Assembly (NCBI GenBank): GCA_020055645.1
Contig: CM034546.1
Location: forward strand, 137,599,875 to 137,663,874
From: Tomocerus qinae
Taxonomy: Eukaryota > Arthropoda > Collembola > Entomobryomorpha > Tomoceridae
Length of the DNA stretch: 64,000 nt
Direction of reading: 5' to 3'
Numbering within the stretch: position 1 is the stretch's first letter; each line of letters opens with the position of its first letter. A program made the position numbers and the translations under genes. The notes under the pieces are model-generated. The model ran no database searches, was not told where the DNA came from, and saw nothing but the letters and a program-made list of their open reading frames with translations. This document shows positions 1-13,484 of the stretch, piece after piece.

Positions 1-3000
1 AGGATTTTCTGCAAGTTTTGCAAGCAATTGCAGTGAGAGAAATTATCCCGGATGACTTTCAACAGGTTTACACAAATAATTTGGCAACTCCAGAAGTTTT
101 TTCAGCTTTGGAAAAAGTCGGAGTTCTTTTCTATTGGGATAATAAGGAACAATATTTTACAGAGCCGTGGGACATACGTACAGTCTCAATGGCAATTAAA
201 TTAATTATGGAGAAGGTCGAAGAAGGAAATGAGGTGGACACTTCCAAGTTGAAATTGGAACCGATAATTTCAAACGCTCCTGACGTCACTTTTCCCACAG
301 AGACATCTTTAACCAACAAATGGAAACCCCTTGGGCTAATTAAAAACTCAATCGCTTTTAACGACTATCGGCCGATACAAGGCCTTCAAGTCAAACCTAC
401 GGTCGAGTTAAATGAACTTGACCAACTCCTCCCACAAGCAATACCGTACATTCTACAAAATCTTAAAATGGGCAATTTGTATGTACTCAGGCCGGAGATG
501 TTGAACTCGTTCATTGAACAGAATCGAGACAAGTTGTCAGGGATGGCATTCGGATTGAGTTCATCCAGAATGTCTTTGTGCAGCAACACCAGTGAGACAT
601 CTTCTTCATACGATAAGAAAGTTCCCCAGTTGACCCGTAGCGACCTTTTAGTTCTGTTGTCGGCTATTGCTGATGGACATGTTCTTCGGGATATTCTGTC
701 AAAGCTGACATCGGGTTTCTACGGCGCTTTGCCTTTGGTAGTCCCCGAGATCAATCTAACTGACACGAAAGATCGTTTTCCCAATGGTGATTCGCGGGGT
801 TTTACGTACACTCTAATGTATCCAGCTTTAAAAAATCTTATAATTCAGTGGAAGGCCCAACAGGAGGCGCTAGTTGGTCATCTTCTCTTTTCTGATAAAT
901 TTAAACTTGTCGTAGCTTGCAGATTAGGTGGGAAAATCCGAATTGGGAAAACTACTATTTTGAATGAGCTATTCGACTCTACTAATTGCCCACACATGTT
1001 CACTTCTGATAAAGATTGCCTGTCGAATGGAAGAGCACTGATTACTGGAGGATTAGTGGAGCTCACTTGGCTGACACCGACGACATGCAAACCAAAATTG
1101 TGGTCTATTTTGGAAAAGTATTATTACAAAACTGGAAACGAAGACCTTTTGCTGTTAGCCAATTTGCACGGAGATGCCAATGAGTATCCACAAATTGTCC
1201 GCGAGATGGCAAAAATTGGAGCGAGCTTTGTAACGTTTCTTATGCCTTGTCACTCGACTAATATTGATCTGAAAATCAATGGATTTGAGCATAATCTAAA
1301 GTCTAGCAGGGAAAATATTACAAAGGCATCAAATGGTGAAGCATTGAGGAGCGAGAATACAAACGGTGCAAACATAACACAGGCAAAGATTTCAAGCACA
1401 GAAGATATTTTAATCAAAAACATTTCAAGTGCTGAAAATATATTTTATTTTCTGGTAGACCCTCCGACTCACTGCGCCGCTGCAGTCGACAAAGGTCACA
1501 TTATTGGAAGTAGCGAAAACAGAAAAGATATTATCCACAAGCTTCTGCGTGCTCTGTTGAAACTTTATTCCATAAAATCTAAACTCTGGAATCACAGTCG
1601 ATTTGAAAAGCCATTTGTACTTGCGCCATCACTCAACTCTTCCGAATGTTTGAACAAGCTAGTTGAATATATTAAAAAATTGGGAGTACGAAAAATAAAA
1701 AGTTCGTTACAATTACAAACACTAGATCTGCATAACAAGGACGATGTGGAAGATTGCTTGGCAAAAAATGGGACCGTCTTATCTTCTATTCTGAATATGT
1801 TGGTAGCTGTAATGACCCTTCCAGAATATTATCGTCGAGGCGCACTTCTTCACTTATCGGAAATATTGAATTTTCTTTCAGATGTTGCGACTTACAAATT
1901 TAAGTCCCAAATAATCAAATTGAAATCTCAACTGAAAGCCGACGCAGATTCGGTAGGAATGGCAGATCTGCAAAGTCAAATCATGGAGTTAAAAGAAACC
2001 GTTGAAGAACGATCCCTGACGTTTGACGACATCTGGCGAGAGTTTTTCACAGCTCTACAGTTGGTAGATAGTACGAACAAGAAATGGGCATTGTGGAACT
2101 TGTGGCACTTCATTGACGGTGGCTGTACAGATCTTTACACATTCTTTGAAACGCATATTCCTTTAAAAGTCCCAAAAATAGAAGAAATCTCTCAAAATGG
2201 ATCAATAAAACAAACCAGTTCGTTAGAGGAGGAAATACTTCAAAATGGATCCATGGAAACAACTGAATCTTCACAAACCTCGACAACGGAAGAGAAGTCA
2301 CAAATTGGATTAAATGAATCGACTACGGTTTTGACAAATAAAGAAATTCTTCGAAATGCTTTGAATGCTTATGAAGTAGACAGTATTATCGAGAAAATGC
2401 ACGATGCGAACTCAAAGCAAGTGTTTGTGGTGAGCATTATTGGGCTAGAGTCTTCTGGTAAATCCACAATATTGAATCATCTTTTTGGAACAAAATTCCC
2501 AGTAGGAATTGCAGGCTGTAGCAAAGGTCTGAAAATGAGCTTAGTCTATATGAAAAAAGATCTTCGGGAGGATTTGACTCCGCAGGCATTTTTAATTTTG
2601 GATTCTGAAGGTGTTGATCCACACGCTGATGCAGAAACGCTGAACAACCAAAAGATTTTGCTTGCAATTGCAATCAGCTTGAGTAACCTTGTTATAATTA
2701 ACATTCAAGACAATTCATTTAAATACTTGTCAAAATCCCTAGAGACAGTTATGGCTAGAATCTTACGAATAAAAACTGGAAAAATATCAACAGAATTTTT
2801 GCTGCTCCAGCAGGGTTTGGTAGATTCTCCCAAATCTTCGGTTCCTGATGATTTCTTAGTTTTAATGAATAATTTAAAAACATTAAAAGTAAATAAACTA
2901 CAGGCTGGTCTTCGTGTGGAAGCTACTGAACGGTTTTCAAATGTTTGTAATCGGGAGCGAATTGTTGAATCACTGTTCAATGTTCGAAAATATAAATCCG

Positions 3001-4440
3001 CTGAAAATGGGCCGACGACGGAGCAATTTCATGAAGATGTCGGAGCGCTCTATGAAAATATACTAAAAATCTGTCAGGAGACGGAATTCTTTTATTCATT
3101 TGGCGAATGGTATCAAAGATTTGAATCTCTATCACAGGAAATCACGACCGATACATTTCCTTTGGAATATAGCAGCCTGCATGAGCTACAGATGCATTTT
3201 GACTTGGAAAAGAAAATCAACAACATTAAAGATGCAATTGATATCGCATTTTCTGAACACACAATTTCTACATTAATGCCGATAATTGAAAAAATTAGGC
3301 CAGGAAAAAAAGCAGATGAAAAAATTCGAACTAACTGTATTACAGAAATTAAGAGCAAAATGAGAAAAGTGGGATTTACTTGTCCAGACAGCGCAAGCAA
3401 ATCGGACAGCTCAGCATCTTCTAGAAACACTGTGCAAACGCAATGCGAATATTGCCAAACGGTTGCCAAGCTCAGAGAAAAATTGGTGAAACAGTTACAA
3501 GGATCTACTCCTACTCTTTTGTATGGCGTGGAGAAAACTCTAAACAGCTACATTAATTCCGTCCGAACTGTAATTACTAATGCAGAACTGCAAATGCTGG
3601 AGGCAGAGTACATCAGAGATAAAGGAATTGTAGATCCGAAAACGGATTTAAACAAAGTCAAAGCAATTCCTGCTGGAAGACTGATTGAAGCCGAAATTGA
3701 ACAGTGCTACCCTAATTTACCCGAAATGGTATCGGAGTTGAAGTCGCCAGGCTTACCTGCTCTCTCTGGCATCAGAGCATTTGATATGCCAAACGAATGG
3801 GGATCAGCCGCTAGGAAGAAAGCTCAGCTGAATTGGGAACAGGAAGACATCATCCAGGTCTGTAAAATATATTAAGCATGCACGCAAATAGTCCTGAGTT
3901 TTGGTATTAGACCGAAAGTTCATATCCAGACATTTTCATTATTTAATTTTGGGAACGCAGTTTCCTCACCGTTTAGGATCCTTCCCTATGCATTTTAGTT
4001 ACATGGCTGAATGTGGGGATTACGAAGCTCAAAAATAAACAAAATTTAAAATTAATCGATAATCTTTACTAATAATATCTTGTTCAATGTAATTCTAAGT
4101 ATTTTCTTTTAAATTAAATAAACAACTAATTTTTAATTTATTATTATAGGCAAAAATGAAAGATCTTCCTGAAGCAATTCTGCAGGCAAAAAGGAAAAGT
4201 CTTGGCGAGGGAACTACTGTGAATAAGAACATTGACATTTATCAAATTGGTATGGTACGAGAAGTTCAAGCCAAATTATCAGAAATTCTTTCTGATTTCG
4301 AGTCACAAACAAGGAAAAAATTAATTCCTACCTTTTTGTGGACTGCACATTTGTACGGGATTAAATATTTTTATAATTTTATGTTAAAGAAACAAAATGA
4401 ATGGGATGAGATTTTTCATCCTTTAAAAATGTCGATTTAA
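1..4440 (+). CDS. VLIG-type very large GTPase, 3' part
   Basis: The reading frame is open to the left edge, so the gene starts upstream. The large exon ends at 3857 (CAG/gtctgt, phase 0) and the last exon is 4150-4440, with AATAAA at 4496-4501. About 1375 aa are visible. A first GTPase-like segment has a P-loop-like GGKIRIGKTTILN near codon 310. A second, clearer one has GLESSGKSTILNHLFG near codon 808 and DSEG near codon 862, followed by the LAIAISLSNLVIINIQ stretch typical of the VLIG-type G domain, as in GVIN and URGCP proteins. A Ser/Thr/Gln-rich linker with repeated QNGS motifs separates the two. The C-terminal third is helical with a CxxC pair. VLIG GTPases are cytosolic or nuclear, and vertebrate ones are interferon-induced; the role here is unknown. 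No break is seen in the visible part. Confidence 0.8.
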
Positions 4441-5011
4441 TCAAACCAAAACTAGTAAACAAGAAAAATTACTTTAACGGCTTAAAACTTAGATGAATAA
4501 AATCTTTAACGTTTAAAAACCCATTTGAATTTGCATCATTGTGAGAATTTGGACTGTCAGCAACATTTTTAAATAAAATACGACAATAGTTTGCCATTCA
4601 ATACAAACTCACAAGTACTTATCTGTCCGAATTAATATTAATACGCGTGTTTCCTATAGGAAACATATTCTGCTGTGATAACCTTAAGCTAACATATATT
4701 TAAGGAAAACTACTTAAAATTTCGTTTTTGGGTTACATATAGGGAATTTCCGTATCATCAATTTTTCATTTATTACTTGACTTAAACTAAATACGTAGTT
4801 TATACTACTCAATTCACGTAGTTATGACTTAACGACATCTTATTACTCATACCATATCGCTACTATTTGCATATCTATACTATACGCATTCATTACAAGT
4901 CAATATCTGATATCTGTCCGTGAACGTTAACAGAATCAAATATCATACGATGTACGATAACTGTACTACTTATCATATTTGTATTCGAAATATTCTTATC
5001 ATTAGATACTA

Positions 5012-5539
5012 CAGGGTTGTCATTTAAGACAGTTTGGAATGTACGTAATATCATGAATGTTATAAATGCTCTGTGATCTCCTCTTACTGCTCCATTCGGT
5101 TTTCCCAGTACGTCGAGCCTTAAAGAGTTTGGGTAATCCTTACAACCTCGGCGAAAATTCTTGCCTTCAGTTCTGCAATATCTTGAGGCCTGGTTTCGTT
5201 AATCCTTGTTAAGAGTTTCGTTAAGCCAAAGCAGTGGATAAGACGTGTTTTTAAACGCAACAAATTTCGGCTTTATATCTTCCAAGCCCTTAAACCCGGG
5301 CATTCAGAAAAGACAAATCGATTTCTGTCATTGGCCAGGCCTGATGATGGAAAAAATGACTTCACAATTGACATTTTTCCTTTGGGGCTTCCTTTTCATC
5401 TTAAGTCCTGCATGTACATTATACTTACTGGAAAAACCGAAGGGAGCAGTAAAGAAAGGGGTCACATACAGCATTTGTAAAATTTTATGAAATTAAAGTA
5501 CATGTAAAAAGCCCATACTGTCTTAAATGACTAACCCTG
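5012..5539 (+). mobile_element. Mariner/Tc1-like DNA transposon relic, 528 bp
   Basis: The element begins CAGGGTTGTCATTTAAGACAGT and ends with its near-exact reverse complement, giving terminal inverted repeats of about 22 bp. It is flanked by TA on both sides (5010-5011 and 5540-5541), as for Tc1/mariner insertion. Inside, translated pieces around 5225-5460 on the plus strand resemble insect mariner-like transposase, for example RRVFKRNKF and later FFLWGF, but lie in different frames. It is a degraded, internally deleted copy. The TIR and TA evidence is direct; the transposase match is by eye and weaker. Confidence 0.65.
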
Positions 5540-7102
5540 TACATCTTCATACGCGAGTTCTATGTGAATCTATAAAACAAACGCACGTTTTTGCCCTGTG
5601 ATTTCTCTGTTCCCATTTGTGTTATTAAGAAAAGTTTGTCTTCCCTGTATGTGAATACTATTTTCTTCTGTCTGTCTGTATATCTGTATGTCTGTCCGGT
5701 TATGTCTGCGCACAATAACATTTTGAACAGTTTCAGTTAGAGTTTTCAAATTTTCAGGGCACAATCTACTGGTAAATAGGAAAGCCAAATTCGTAAACGG
5801 GCAAGATCGGTCGCATCCCCTGATTGGGGGAGGGATGCAAGAATTTAAAATTAGCTTAAAATCAATGCAAATTTGGTTCTAAATTCTTGCAATAAGCTCA
5901 ACTGACAGCTGAAAGGTCCACGAACATCACTGATTAGGTTAAACATCTTTCCTCTGATAGGAAAAATTGGTAAAAACTTAAAAATAACAGAAAATCGATA
6001 TACCCTTCGTTCTATTCATCCTACAAAAATATACTGGGGCACTACTTTTTAAGTTACAATTACAGGGGAAATAGGTCAAGAACAAAAAAAACTTCTCTAC
6101 TATTATAACTCTGTTTTACAATGATTTATTATAAGTATAAAGTTTATACAACAATATTTGAAATGTTGAAATTTCTCTGCAGTATTATAATAATATATGA
6201 GGGGCCTACTTTTTTGTATCAGAAAAATCTCATCTGAGACAAGATAATATTATAAGTGTCGTCAGTAAGTAGTCACTTGTCACTCAGAAGTGGCCAGCTT
6301 TTCATTTACATATTATTCACGATACAATACTAGTCGATATATACCATATTGATCCATTAAGAATATATTAATTTCTTATAACATTTCTAATTTTACTATT
6401 ACAAAGAAGACCAGTCACCATTTATTATAGCTCAACTGTGCACTGGCGTTCATGAAAGAGGATAGTGACACTGAATTGAGATTACGTCGAAAATCTCTAC
6501 TCTCTTTATGATCATTCATTGATTCTAAATAATCGTTTAGATTGCTAGGAAATGTTTATATGTATAACCTTTAAAGTTGACCCTCTAACGATACAGAAGC
6601 GTATATATAAACTTAAAAACGTTTTAAATTAAATATAGGTTATAATCTAGGTACAATATGCGGATGAATAATTCCCAACTTTTGTATTTTGCTGAAGGGG
6701 ATTGTTTTGTTAGGTAGGATTAGATAGAATTGAAAGCCTTAGAATATACAAAGTCTATGTGTCACTCCCTACTACATAGTATATAACGAATCATATCAAT
6801 ATATAGGAAATTTTTCATTTTAGGAATTAAATCAAAATTGTATGATACTTTTTTCGTTCTAGGATTTTATGACGGCAGTATACCTAAATATCTATGTCAC
6901 TAGACAAGCAGGACTTCAAGAACCAAAATTTATTGGCTAAGATAAACTTCTCTGATGGTATATTTCCGTTTCCAATGGTTCATTAAGCACATGTTTTGTT
7001 CTGCACGGAAATATATTTCGCAGTAGAACGATAAGAGCAGAATGAATGAAAATAAAGATTTTCGAACTGGTAATCCAAATTCATCGTCACTGTCGTCTTA
7101 CA

Positions 7103-7108
7103 TATAAA
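7103..7108 (+). promoter_or_regulatory. TATA box of the GH30 gene
   Basis: TATAAA lies 112 bp upstream of the ATG at 7220, leaving room for a start site near 7130-7140 and a short 5' UTR. Confidence 0.5.
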
Positions 7109-7219
7109 AGACCAGCTTACAATTCAATATCTCATTAAGAGGATTGCTGACTATACTGACTAACTGTACTGTAGACATTCAAAAGTGCCAAGCAAAATAA
7201 TCATTACTTGGTGTAAAAA

Positions 7220-10123
7220 ATGGTAACAGTCACAAATTTTTGGCCATCTTTACTGGTCATAGTGTTGGCTTCAGTTAATAAAGAAGTTTCTGGGTCAACT
7301 TTGTGTGCCGATTTATTCAGTAACCAGGGAGAAAAGTACTCAATGCCAGATGGAGCAAAGTTTGAAGATATGGAAAAGCTCTACATAAGTCTAGATCGAG
7401 TTTGGAACTACACGACGTCATTCGACCTGAATAACGGATGCAAGATTACCATCTGTAACAAAGCCCACTTTCAGGGCAACTGCAAAGAATTGTCTCAAAG
7501 TTTAGACAAGCTTCCGGAGGGGTTTGACAATATTTTATCTGCAGAGTGCTCTTGCCAAAATGTAAGTAAATTATAAATACAGAGTTAGCTTACAAAATCT
7601 ATCATTTTTAGTTGACATATCTGCCATTGTAAATGCAGATTCGGAGTTTTCATTGGTGTAGATAGTACCAAGCAGTACAGAGATAATGAGACTATTATGT
7701 CGTCCCTCAAGGGTGGAAAAGCCTATATCCACTTGGCACAGTAAATAGCCAATATCCATTGTTTTGTTTGGTCCAGTTTGTAAAACGGAAAATAATGGCA
7801 GAGAAGTTTATCAGTGCCACATTTTGACCTACGACCCCTGACTACCATTGACCATTGATCAGTAGATTATGAGTTTGCATTGGAAGTAACTTTCTTTTCT
7901 TCGATTTCCGAAGGGCCCCTTTCGTGTGGCACTTCCTTCTACGATGATTAAAACTTATATATTATTCTTAAATACATTTATTATTTGAAATCAAGTATTT
8001 CTTCATTAACCAAAACCCATTACAAAATAATAACTATGACTTTTATGCAACAGAATGAAAATAAAGGTCCCGTGGGACGAGGAATGTGCAGGAACAATTT
8101 CGAAGGATTTGGAGTACATTTGGGAGCTATCGAACATTTTAATAAATCGACCGATGCTGTGATAAACAGAGTGGCCAACTTGATGTACCACGACTTGGGT
8201 TTACGGTACGATACATTTTGAATATGATAGAATTTAAGGAGGTGTGTGGTTTACTCGCCAACGAATGATTTACTCAGTTGTCCATAATAAATGCACCGTT
8301 GAATTCTGCATCGTGACTGGGTGGGACCTAACTTCTCTCTTTCAACCCTGTGTAAAATCCCAGACCTTACCATTCTTATTAAAACCATTGAAAATCAGCA
8401 AAAATATCGAGGTTTTCCAGAAAAGTATAAATATTAAAAAAAATGCAATTAAAACGAGAAAAGAAAATTATGACGACCTGAAGAACTATCTTTTGAATTT
8501 GTTTTCACAAGTGTGAAAGAAAAATCAAAATATATTTCCTGACTATATTTTCCTACTCAAAATATGCAGACTGTCACTGCTGAAATTTTTGACAATTTTG
8601 TCCATCTTACAAATGTTGACGAATTCTGTAAATGTGAACCTTATTGTTGTACTATTCAGCAGATGACATTGTCTTAAACCATTGCTTCAAAAAATTAAAA
8701 TATTTCATCCTGGAGAAAATTTGGATTTTGATAAAATTGTTTTTTTTAGACTTTTCCGAACTTCTTACGAAGAGTTCTTTTCTCCATCTCCAAACATGTA
8801 TGACATTTCCTGCCGGAATTCCTTCAGTTGCACCTGGAATAAAATGCATGAGGTTATGTCCCAATTTCCGGACGTGAAGATATTTGCATCAATTTGGAGT
8901 CCACCTCACTACATGAAGACGAGCACGATGCAGCTAAAATCCGAATACGAAGATGCGTATTACTATTTCGTAAAGAACATCACAGTTCTGATAAAGAACA
9001 AGTTCAACCAAACAATCGAGTTGGTTTCATTAGTGAACGAGCCGGAGTATTTCTTAGCTCCTTGGGATCACACAAATATGACTCCGTGGCAATTATGCGA
9101 GATGGTAGAGAGATTCAACGACCCTCTCGTGTCGGCTTGTACTGAAAACGCGTGGTACTCCACCACCAAATTGTACATGGGATATAACATGGGTTCTGTA
9201 AATTGTGATCGGGCGTGTAAAATCATTTTGACTCATTCTTACGCCCTCAACTGGAATTCTTTTTCCCCGAATTTCCTCCTTGCTTACTACGACAGCACTG
9301 AGCACGAAGAGACATATTCGGGAAGACCCGTTTGGCAGACAGAAGTTTCCAGTACTTACGGCGGAGCAGAAGTTAACCAAATGCTCGAAGCCATGGACAT
9401 GGCGGTAAACATCATTCAGTTTGTGGGCACGACTTGTGTCACTAGATATTATTTCTGGAGCGCATTTAATATCCAACCGTCAGGAGAAGCCCTCATTTGG
9501 GGAAATAAAACTACACAGGAGTTAACTTTCCCTAAGAAATATTATGTATACAGACACTTCACAAATGCTGCCCTATTGAACCCTAATACGCCAGTAAGAA
9601 GGTGCGACCATTTGATTTCACACGGATTGTGTCTTCAATTCGGTGATGGAAATTCTCCCGCAGTTTTCTTAAACAGGCACGAAACATTGCCAGTTGCGCT
9701 AAAGGCTAACTGCTCCGACTTGTGCTGCACAAACGACGCTGGCGATTACTTTTGTGGTAATGAAAATGTTGTCCCTGCTTACTCTGTTTGCTCCTGCAAC
9801 TCTGTCCAGCCACATGTAGACAAAGAAGTTGAACATGTCCCATTAAGCACTACGTCCACTTTCTATGGCCAGTTTGTGGAATCATTCCCAAAAGCGGTTT
9901 TAGTTTTGCGTAAGTTATTTTCTTTTTAAATGATAAGAAACTGTCCAAAACCTCGCTGTTTAAAATAATATGGCAATTTCGGTAACCCCAACCCAGTCAG
10001 TTTTATCATTAATAATTTTTTTGTATTGTCCAAAAGATGACAGTATTTATAGTTGTTTTAATGCTGCAATATCTTAATAAATATATCTTTACAGACAGGT
10101 TAGTTATAGATATTAGAGCATAG
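7220..10123 (+). CDS. Secreted GH30-family glycoside hydrolase with beta/gamma-crystallin-like N-terminal module
   Basis: Four exons whose phases agree: 7220-7561, 8054-8205, 8750-9909 and 10095-10123, about 560 aa. A signal peptide (MVTVTNFWPSLLVIVLASVN) is followed by a Cys-rich module to about residue 113 with the pattern TSFDLNNGCKITIC, FQGNC and AECSC, resembling a beta/gamma-crystallin Greek-key unit. The catalytic domain starts at NFEGFGVHLG. SLVNEPEY carries the expected acid/base Glu (about residue 262) and WQTEVSS the nucleophile Glu (about 363), as in GH30 enzymes. FASIWSPPHYMKTS is also typical of the family. A Cys-rich stretch follows near the C terminus. The substrate cannot be read; GH30 includes glucosylceramidases, xylanases and beta-1,6-glucanases. 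Arthropod-style introns argue that it is a true host gene even if acquired by transfer. A possible poly(A) signal is at 10227. Confidence 0.85.
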
Positions 10124-11379
10124 ATCCTATGTGGGTCTACATGGCTATTTCTACGGGTTGCTTTGTGTATTGAATGGGACTGGACCCAAAATCCAAAACT
10201 ACAAGATTTGAGTCCAGAGTGAAAATAATAAACTTCTGTTCGGGAAATAACTAAAAATTTGCTACAGAAAACCTAGTTAGAAAATGCATTGATCCCTGCA
10301 GTCATAGTACATCATGGCATACAAGCCGACAGTCCTAAGATATTGTTTTATAGAACATATTAACATTTTGTTATATAATATTCTCCAGATCGTCCACCGG
10401 AAAGCTACTATTACTATAAAATCTAACAGTCATCATGTTTTGCATCATAAGTGGCCGTCACCAAATGCCCACTACGCCAATGTATTGTAAGGAAGTAAAT
10501 GTGTGTGTTTAGTATGAACTTCGGTTCATAATTTAGTTGCCGCTAAATAGAACCGAATAACCCACGGGGAGAGCACTAAAGTTTTATTTGAAGTGATGTG
10601 CTGCGAATCAGAGTTCAAAGGCCACAGAAACACACATATTCACAGCCGCAGAACTAAAGGTAGAACGACGACATGCATAAGTAGTTGCGACGGACCGGCC
10701 AAGTTGGGTCTCGCATTAACTTTTGCATTGTTCCGTTCTAACTTGAGTTCGATTCTTTCACAGTATTATTTCGCATGATAATCAATGCGAGGTGTATCCG
10801 TTTCTCGCAACACTTCGCAAGTATTCACATGTGAATAACGTCATCGTTTTTTATCTAACAATCCTTTTATACGAACTCTGTTGATGGGTCGTTCATTATT
10901 GAATGCGTACAAAATTTAAAAAATGTTAAAAAAAACAATGAAAAATCAATATTATTTACTTCAGATCCAAGATAATAGATTAAATATTTTCTAATAACAT
11001 GGCTATCAGCTGATAATTTTCACATCACATTACGATTCATTTCATTGTACCCAATTGAAAATTAAATTATACAACAGATAATAACATACTAGTAGCTTAA
11101 TTGCTTTTTACAAGTTGTAACTCACTTTTATTGATAATTAAACACAAAAAATAAAATGCATCACACAAAATGTAGCATAACAGTAAGGTATTCATATTTA
11201 GTATAGCTTATATATATATATGAAGGTATTAAGTAGTAGTTATAAATTTCATACTAACCTTCTCAACGAACATTGTCATTTAATTTTTAAATAAAAAAAC
11301 CAATAAAACGGATTGGCAATCTAAAATAGCTGCAAGTATCAAATAAACGTGAAAATCTTTTACAGTTCACTTCATACCA

Positions 11380-11602
11380 TCTTTACTCTACATAAACATA
11401 AAGTGGGGCATGCGCATGGGATTCTTTCATTATTCTTGAATAAATGTTTGTATATGTGTCCGTAATATTTTGTAATTAATGAGCAAGGACTAGACGACTG
11501 AGTCCAATCAACGGTCTATGAAATTCGGGCCAATGCGCAGTCGCTAGAAATTTACTGATTGCAACATTTTCTAGCACACTTTGTGTGCTAGGATTCAACT
11601 AG
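11380..11602 (+). mobile_element. Non-autonomous Helitron, 223 bp
   Basis: Starts TCTTTACTCTACATAAACAT after host A and ends with a hairpin CTAGCACAC-TTT-GTGTGCTAG followed 8 bases later by CTAG and host T. These are the Helitron hallmarks: 5' TC, subterminal 3' hairpin, CTRR end, insertion between A and T, no target duplication. A second copy with the same ends is at 56118-56817. Confidence 0.85.
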
Positions 11603-12919
11603 TATATTTAAACGGCAAATTAAAAAATAACCAGAAAAGGGAAGGTCACTTTTCGAAATAATTGTAGGAATATAGATGTAAATGCATGCATTGTTCCCTT
11701 GTTTTCCATTTATTTTATAATTTTTCTAGATCAAAATAAAGTTTACATCTATAAACTAAAGACGATGTATAGTTTATTTCTAAATAATATTACTGATGCC
11801 TAATGTCTAGGTAATAGGTAAATTATTACCTATTATTACATTACCCCGTATGTCCCTTTATCCTTTGCAGAATCTTTATTCCAGCAATATAAAACAGCCC
11901 TAACCCTAACATGTTTAAAAGTTGTAGCTTATTTGGAATACTATATAGTTACACTAGAACATGGACAGATATCCCATTTATGTGTCTGTCGAATAGTCCA
12001 ATCGAAAGGCATGAATAAATTAGTGTTTAAACCTTGATGTGACGCATTATGATATTTACCCAGCGAAATACTCGAAGGATGGAATAGACAATATTGTTAT
12101 TAAAGTCCTGAGTTTGAAGCAACTGTACGTCTAATAGTCACAATGCATTTTAATCAGACAATAGACACCGTGAAATTAGAAATGTAGCACAACGCTTTCA
12201 ATCCTTCAAATTTGAACCCGTCCTGTAGTCTCAATCATTTACTTTTAAAACTTTCGATAGCTGTGAGAGCATCCATCATCAGCATGGTTAATGTTAGAGA
12301 AATATCCTTCTGTACTATACTTTGAGTACCCAATTCGACTTCTCGAAAAACTTATTAAAATGAAAAGTAGATCTTAAAAGTTATTGTTTTAGGGCTACAT
12401 TTTATTTCAGCTGTAGTAAAATCCGGATGTATATTCAAAGTAGGCTCGTATTTAGTTAGGAAGAGAACAGAGTAACCCAAGAGCCACTCTAACTCCGTTT
12501 AAAAGAGTAAGATTGTGTCAAAACATCAAATGCAATATATTAACTCTACGCACGCTCTAAAGTTTCATGCTTTTGTCAATACTACAAAAAACATTACATG
12601 AAAAATCGATTTTTTAATATTTACTTAAGCTTTTTAATGTCCATTTTGTTGTTAATGATCTTTTGCGTTGTGAATAAGACTTTAAAAAAGACAAATACGA
12701 TATATAATTGTGTGTGTATATAATATAATATCAACCGATTATAAATATAATTTGACTAATAGATAGAATACAAAATTGCGGTATGTGTCAATGTTCGGAG
12801 TGGATTTATTCGCAAATGTAGACGAAAGAAAAGCTAATAGATCAACATGCATAATCATAATTACTAAATCATTGGAATAAAATATTTCATCACGACATAA
12901 TATTAATTAAATTATTTGT

Positions 12920-13164
12920 CAAGGTTGGTTGACATGGTAACACACTCTGCCACTAGTACTAGGTTAACTTATACTTGTTTGAAATATAACCCAAAACCAC
13001 TTATGGGGAAACGAATAAGCATCTCCATGCCATAGAGTTAAAATCTATAAAATCTATGGTTACCCCTCTTTTGATCCCCATCAGTGGTTTTGGGTGATAT
13101 TTCAAACAAGTATAAGTTAACCTAGTACTAGTGGCAGAGTGTGTTACCATGTCTACCAACCTTG
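12920..13164. mobile_element. Foldback MITE, 245 bp
   Basis: Two arms of about 88 bp are reverse complements with only a few mismatches (left begins CAAGGTTGGTTGACATGG, right ends CCATGTCTACCAACCTTG), separated by about 70 bp. Flanks TTATTTGT and TTATTTAT match at 7 of 8 positions and may be an old 8-bp target duplication, which would suit hAT-type mobilisation. Confidence 0.8.
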
Positions 13165-13484
13165 TTATTTATGTTAATATTACATTTTAAATGAATAAAA
13201 AATTCTAAAACTTAATTCCCCTTGCAAAATGCAAAAACCGGAGAAAAATTGTAAACCTTCAAAAAATAATGAGAATATGGTATATAAGGGTCTTTAAAGG
13301 GTTTGGTTTTAATCGTAACTAACAACGAAAACCAAACGAATGCCAATCTACGTTTAATGTCAGTACGGGCATGGTCACAAATGAGTAGTGAAATAATCAT
13401 ATACTTGGTATCATACTCCATCATATTATCTTCAACTATACGTCGCAATTTCTATAGCTGTAGACTTACAAATACTTAAGCAAA

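Larger units (their letters stand above)
4441..7219. other. Intergenic, 2.8 kb
   Basis: AT-rich spacer between the GTPase and the GH30 gene. It holds a mariner-like relic (5012-5539), a 16-bp palindrome GTTTCCTATAGGAAAC near 4651 and a small hairpin with GCATCCC/GGGATGC arms near 5813. No supported gene was seen. Confidence 0.6.
10124..13484. other. Intergenic, 3.4 kb
   Basis: AT-rich spacer holding a Helitron-type element (11380-11602) and a foldback element (12920-13164). No supported gene was seen; short open frames such as 10593-10778 show no domain or codon signature. Confidence 0.6.

Noticed and set aside
5012-5539. hAT assignment for the CAGGGTTG-ended relic
   Set aside because: It shares the first bases with the hAT MITEs, but its flanks show TA rather than an 8-bp duplication, and the internal fragments look mariner-like.
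8244-8516. Open stretch of 90 codons on the plus strand
   Set aside because: Lies inside GH30 intron 2, has no domain and no splice support.
10593-10778. Open stretch MMCCESEFKG...
   Set aside because: Short, isolated, no recognisable features and no neighbouring exons with matching phase.
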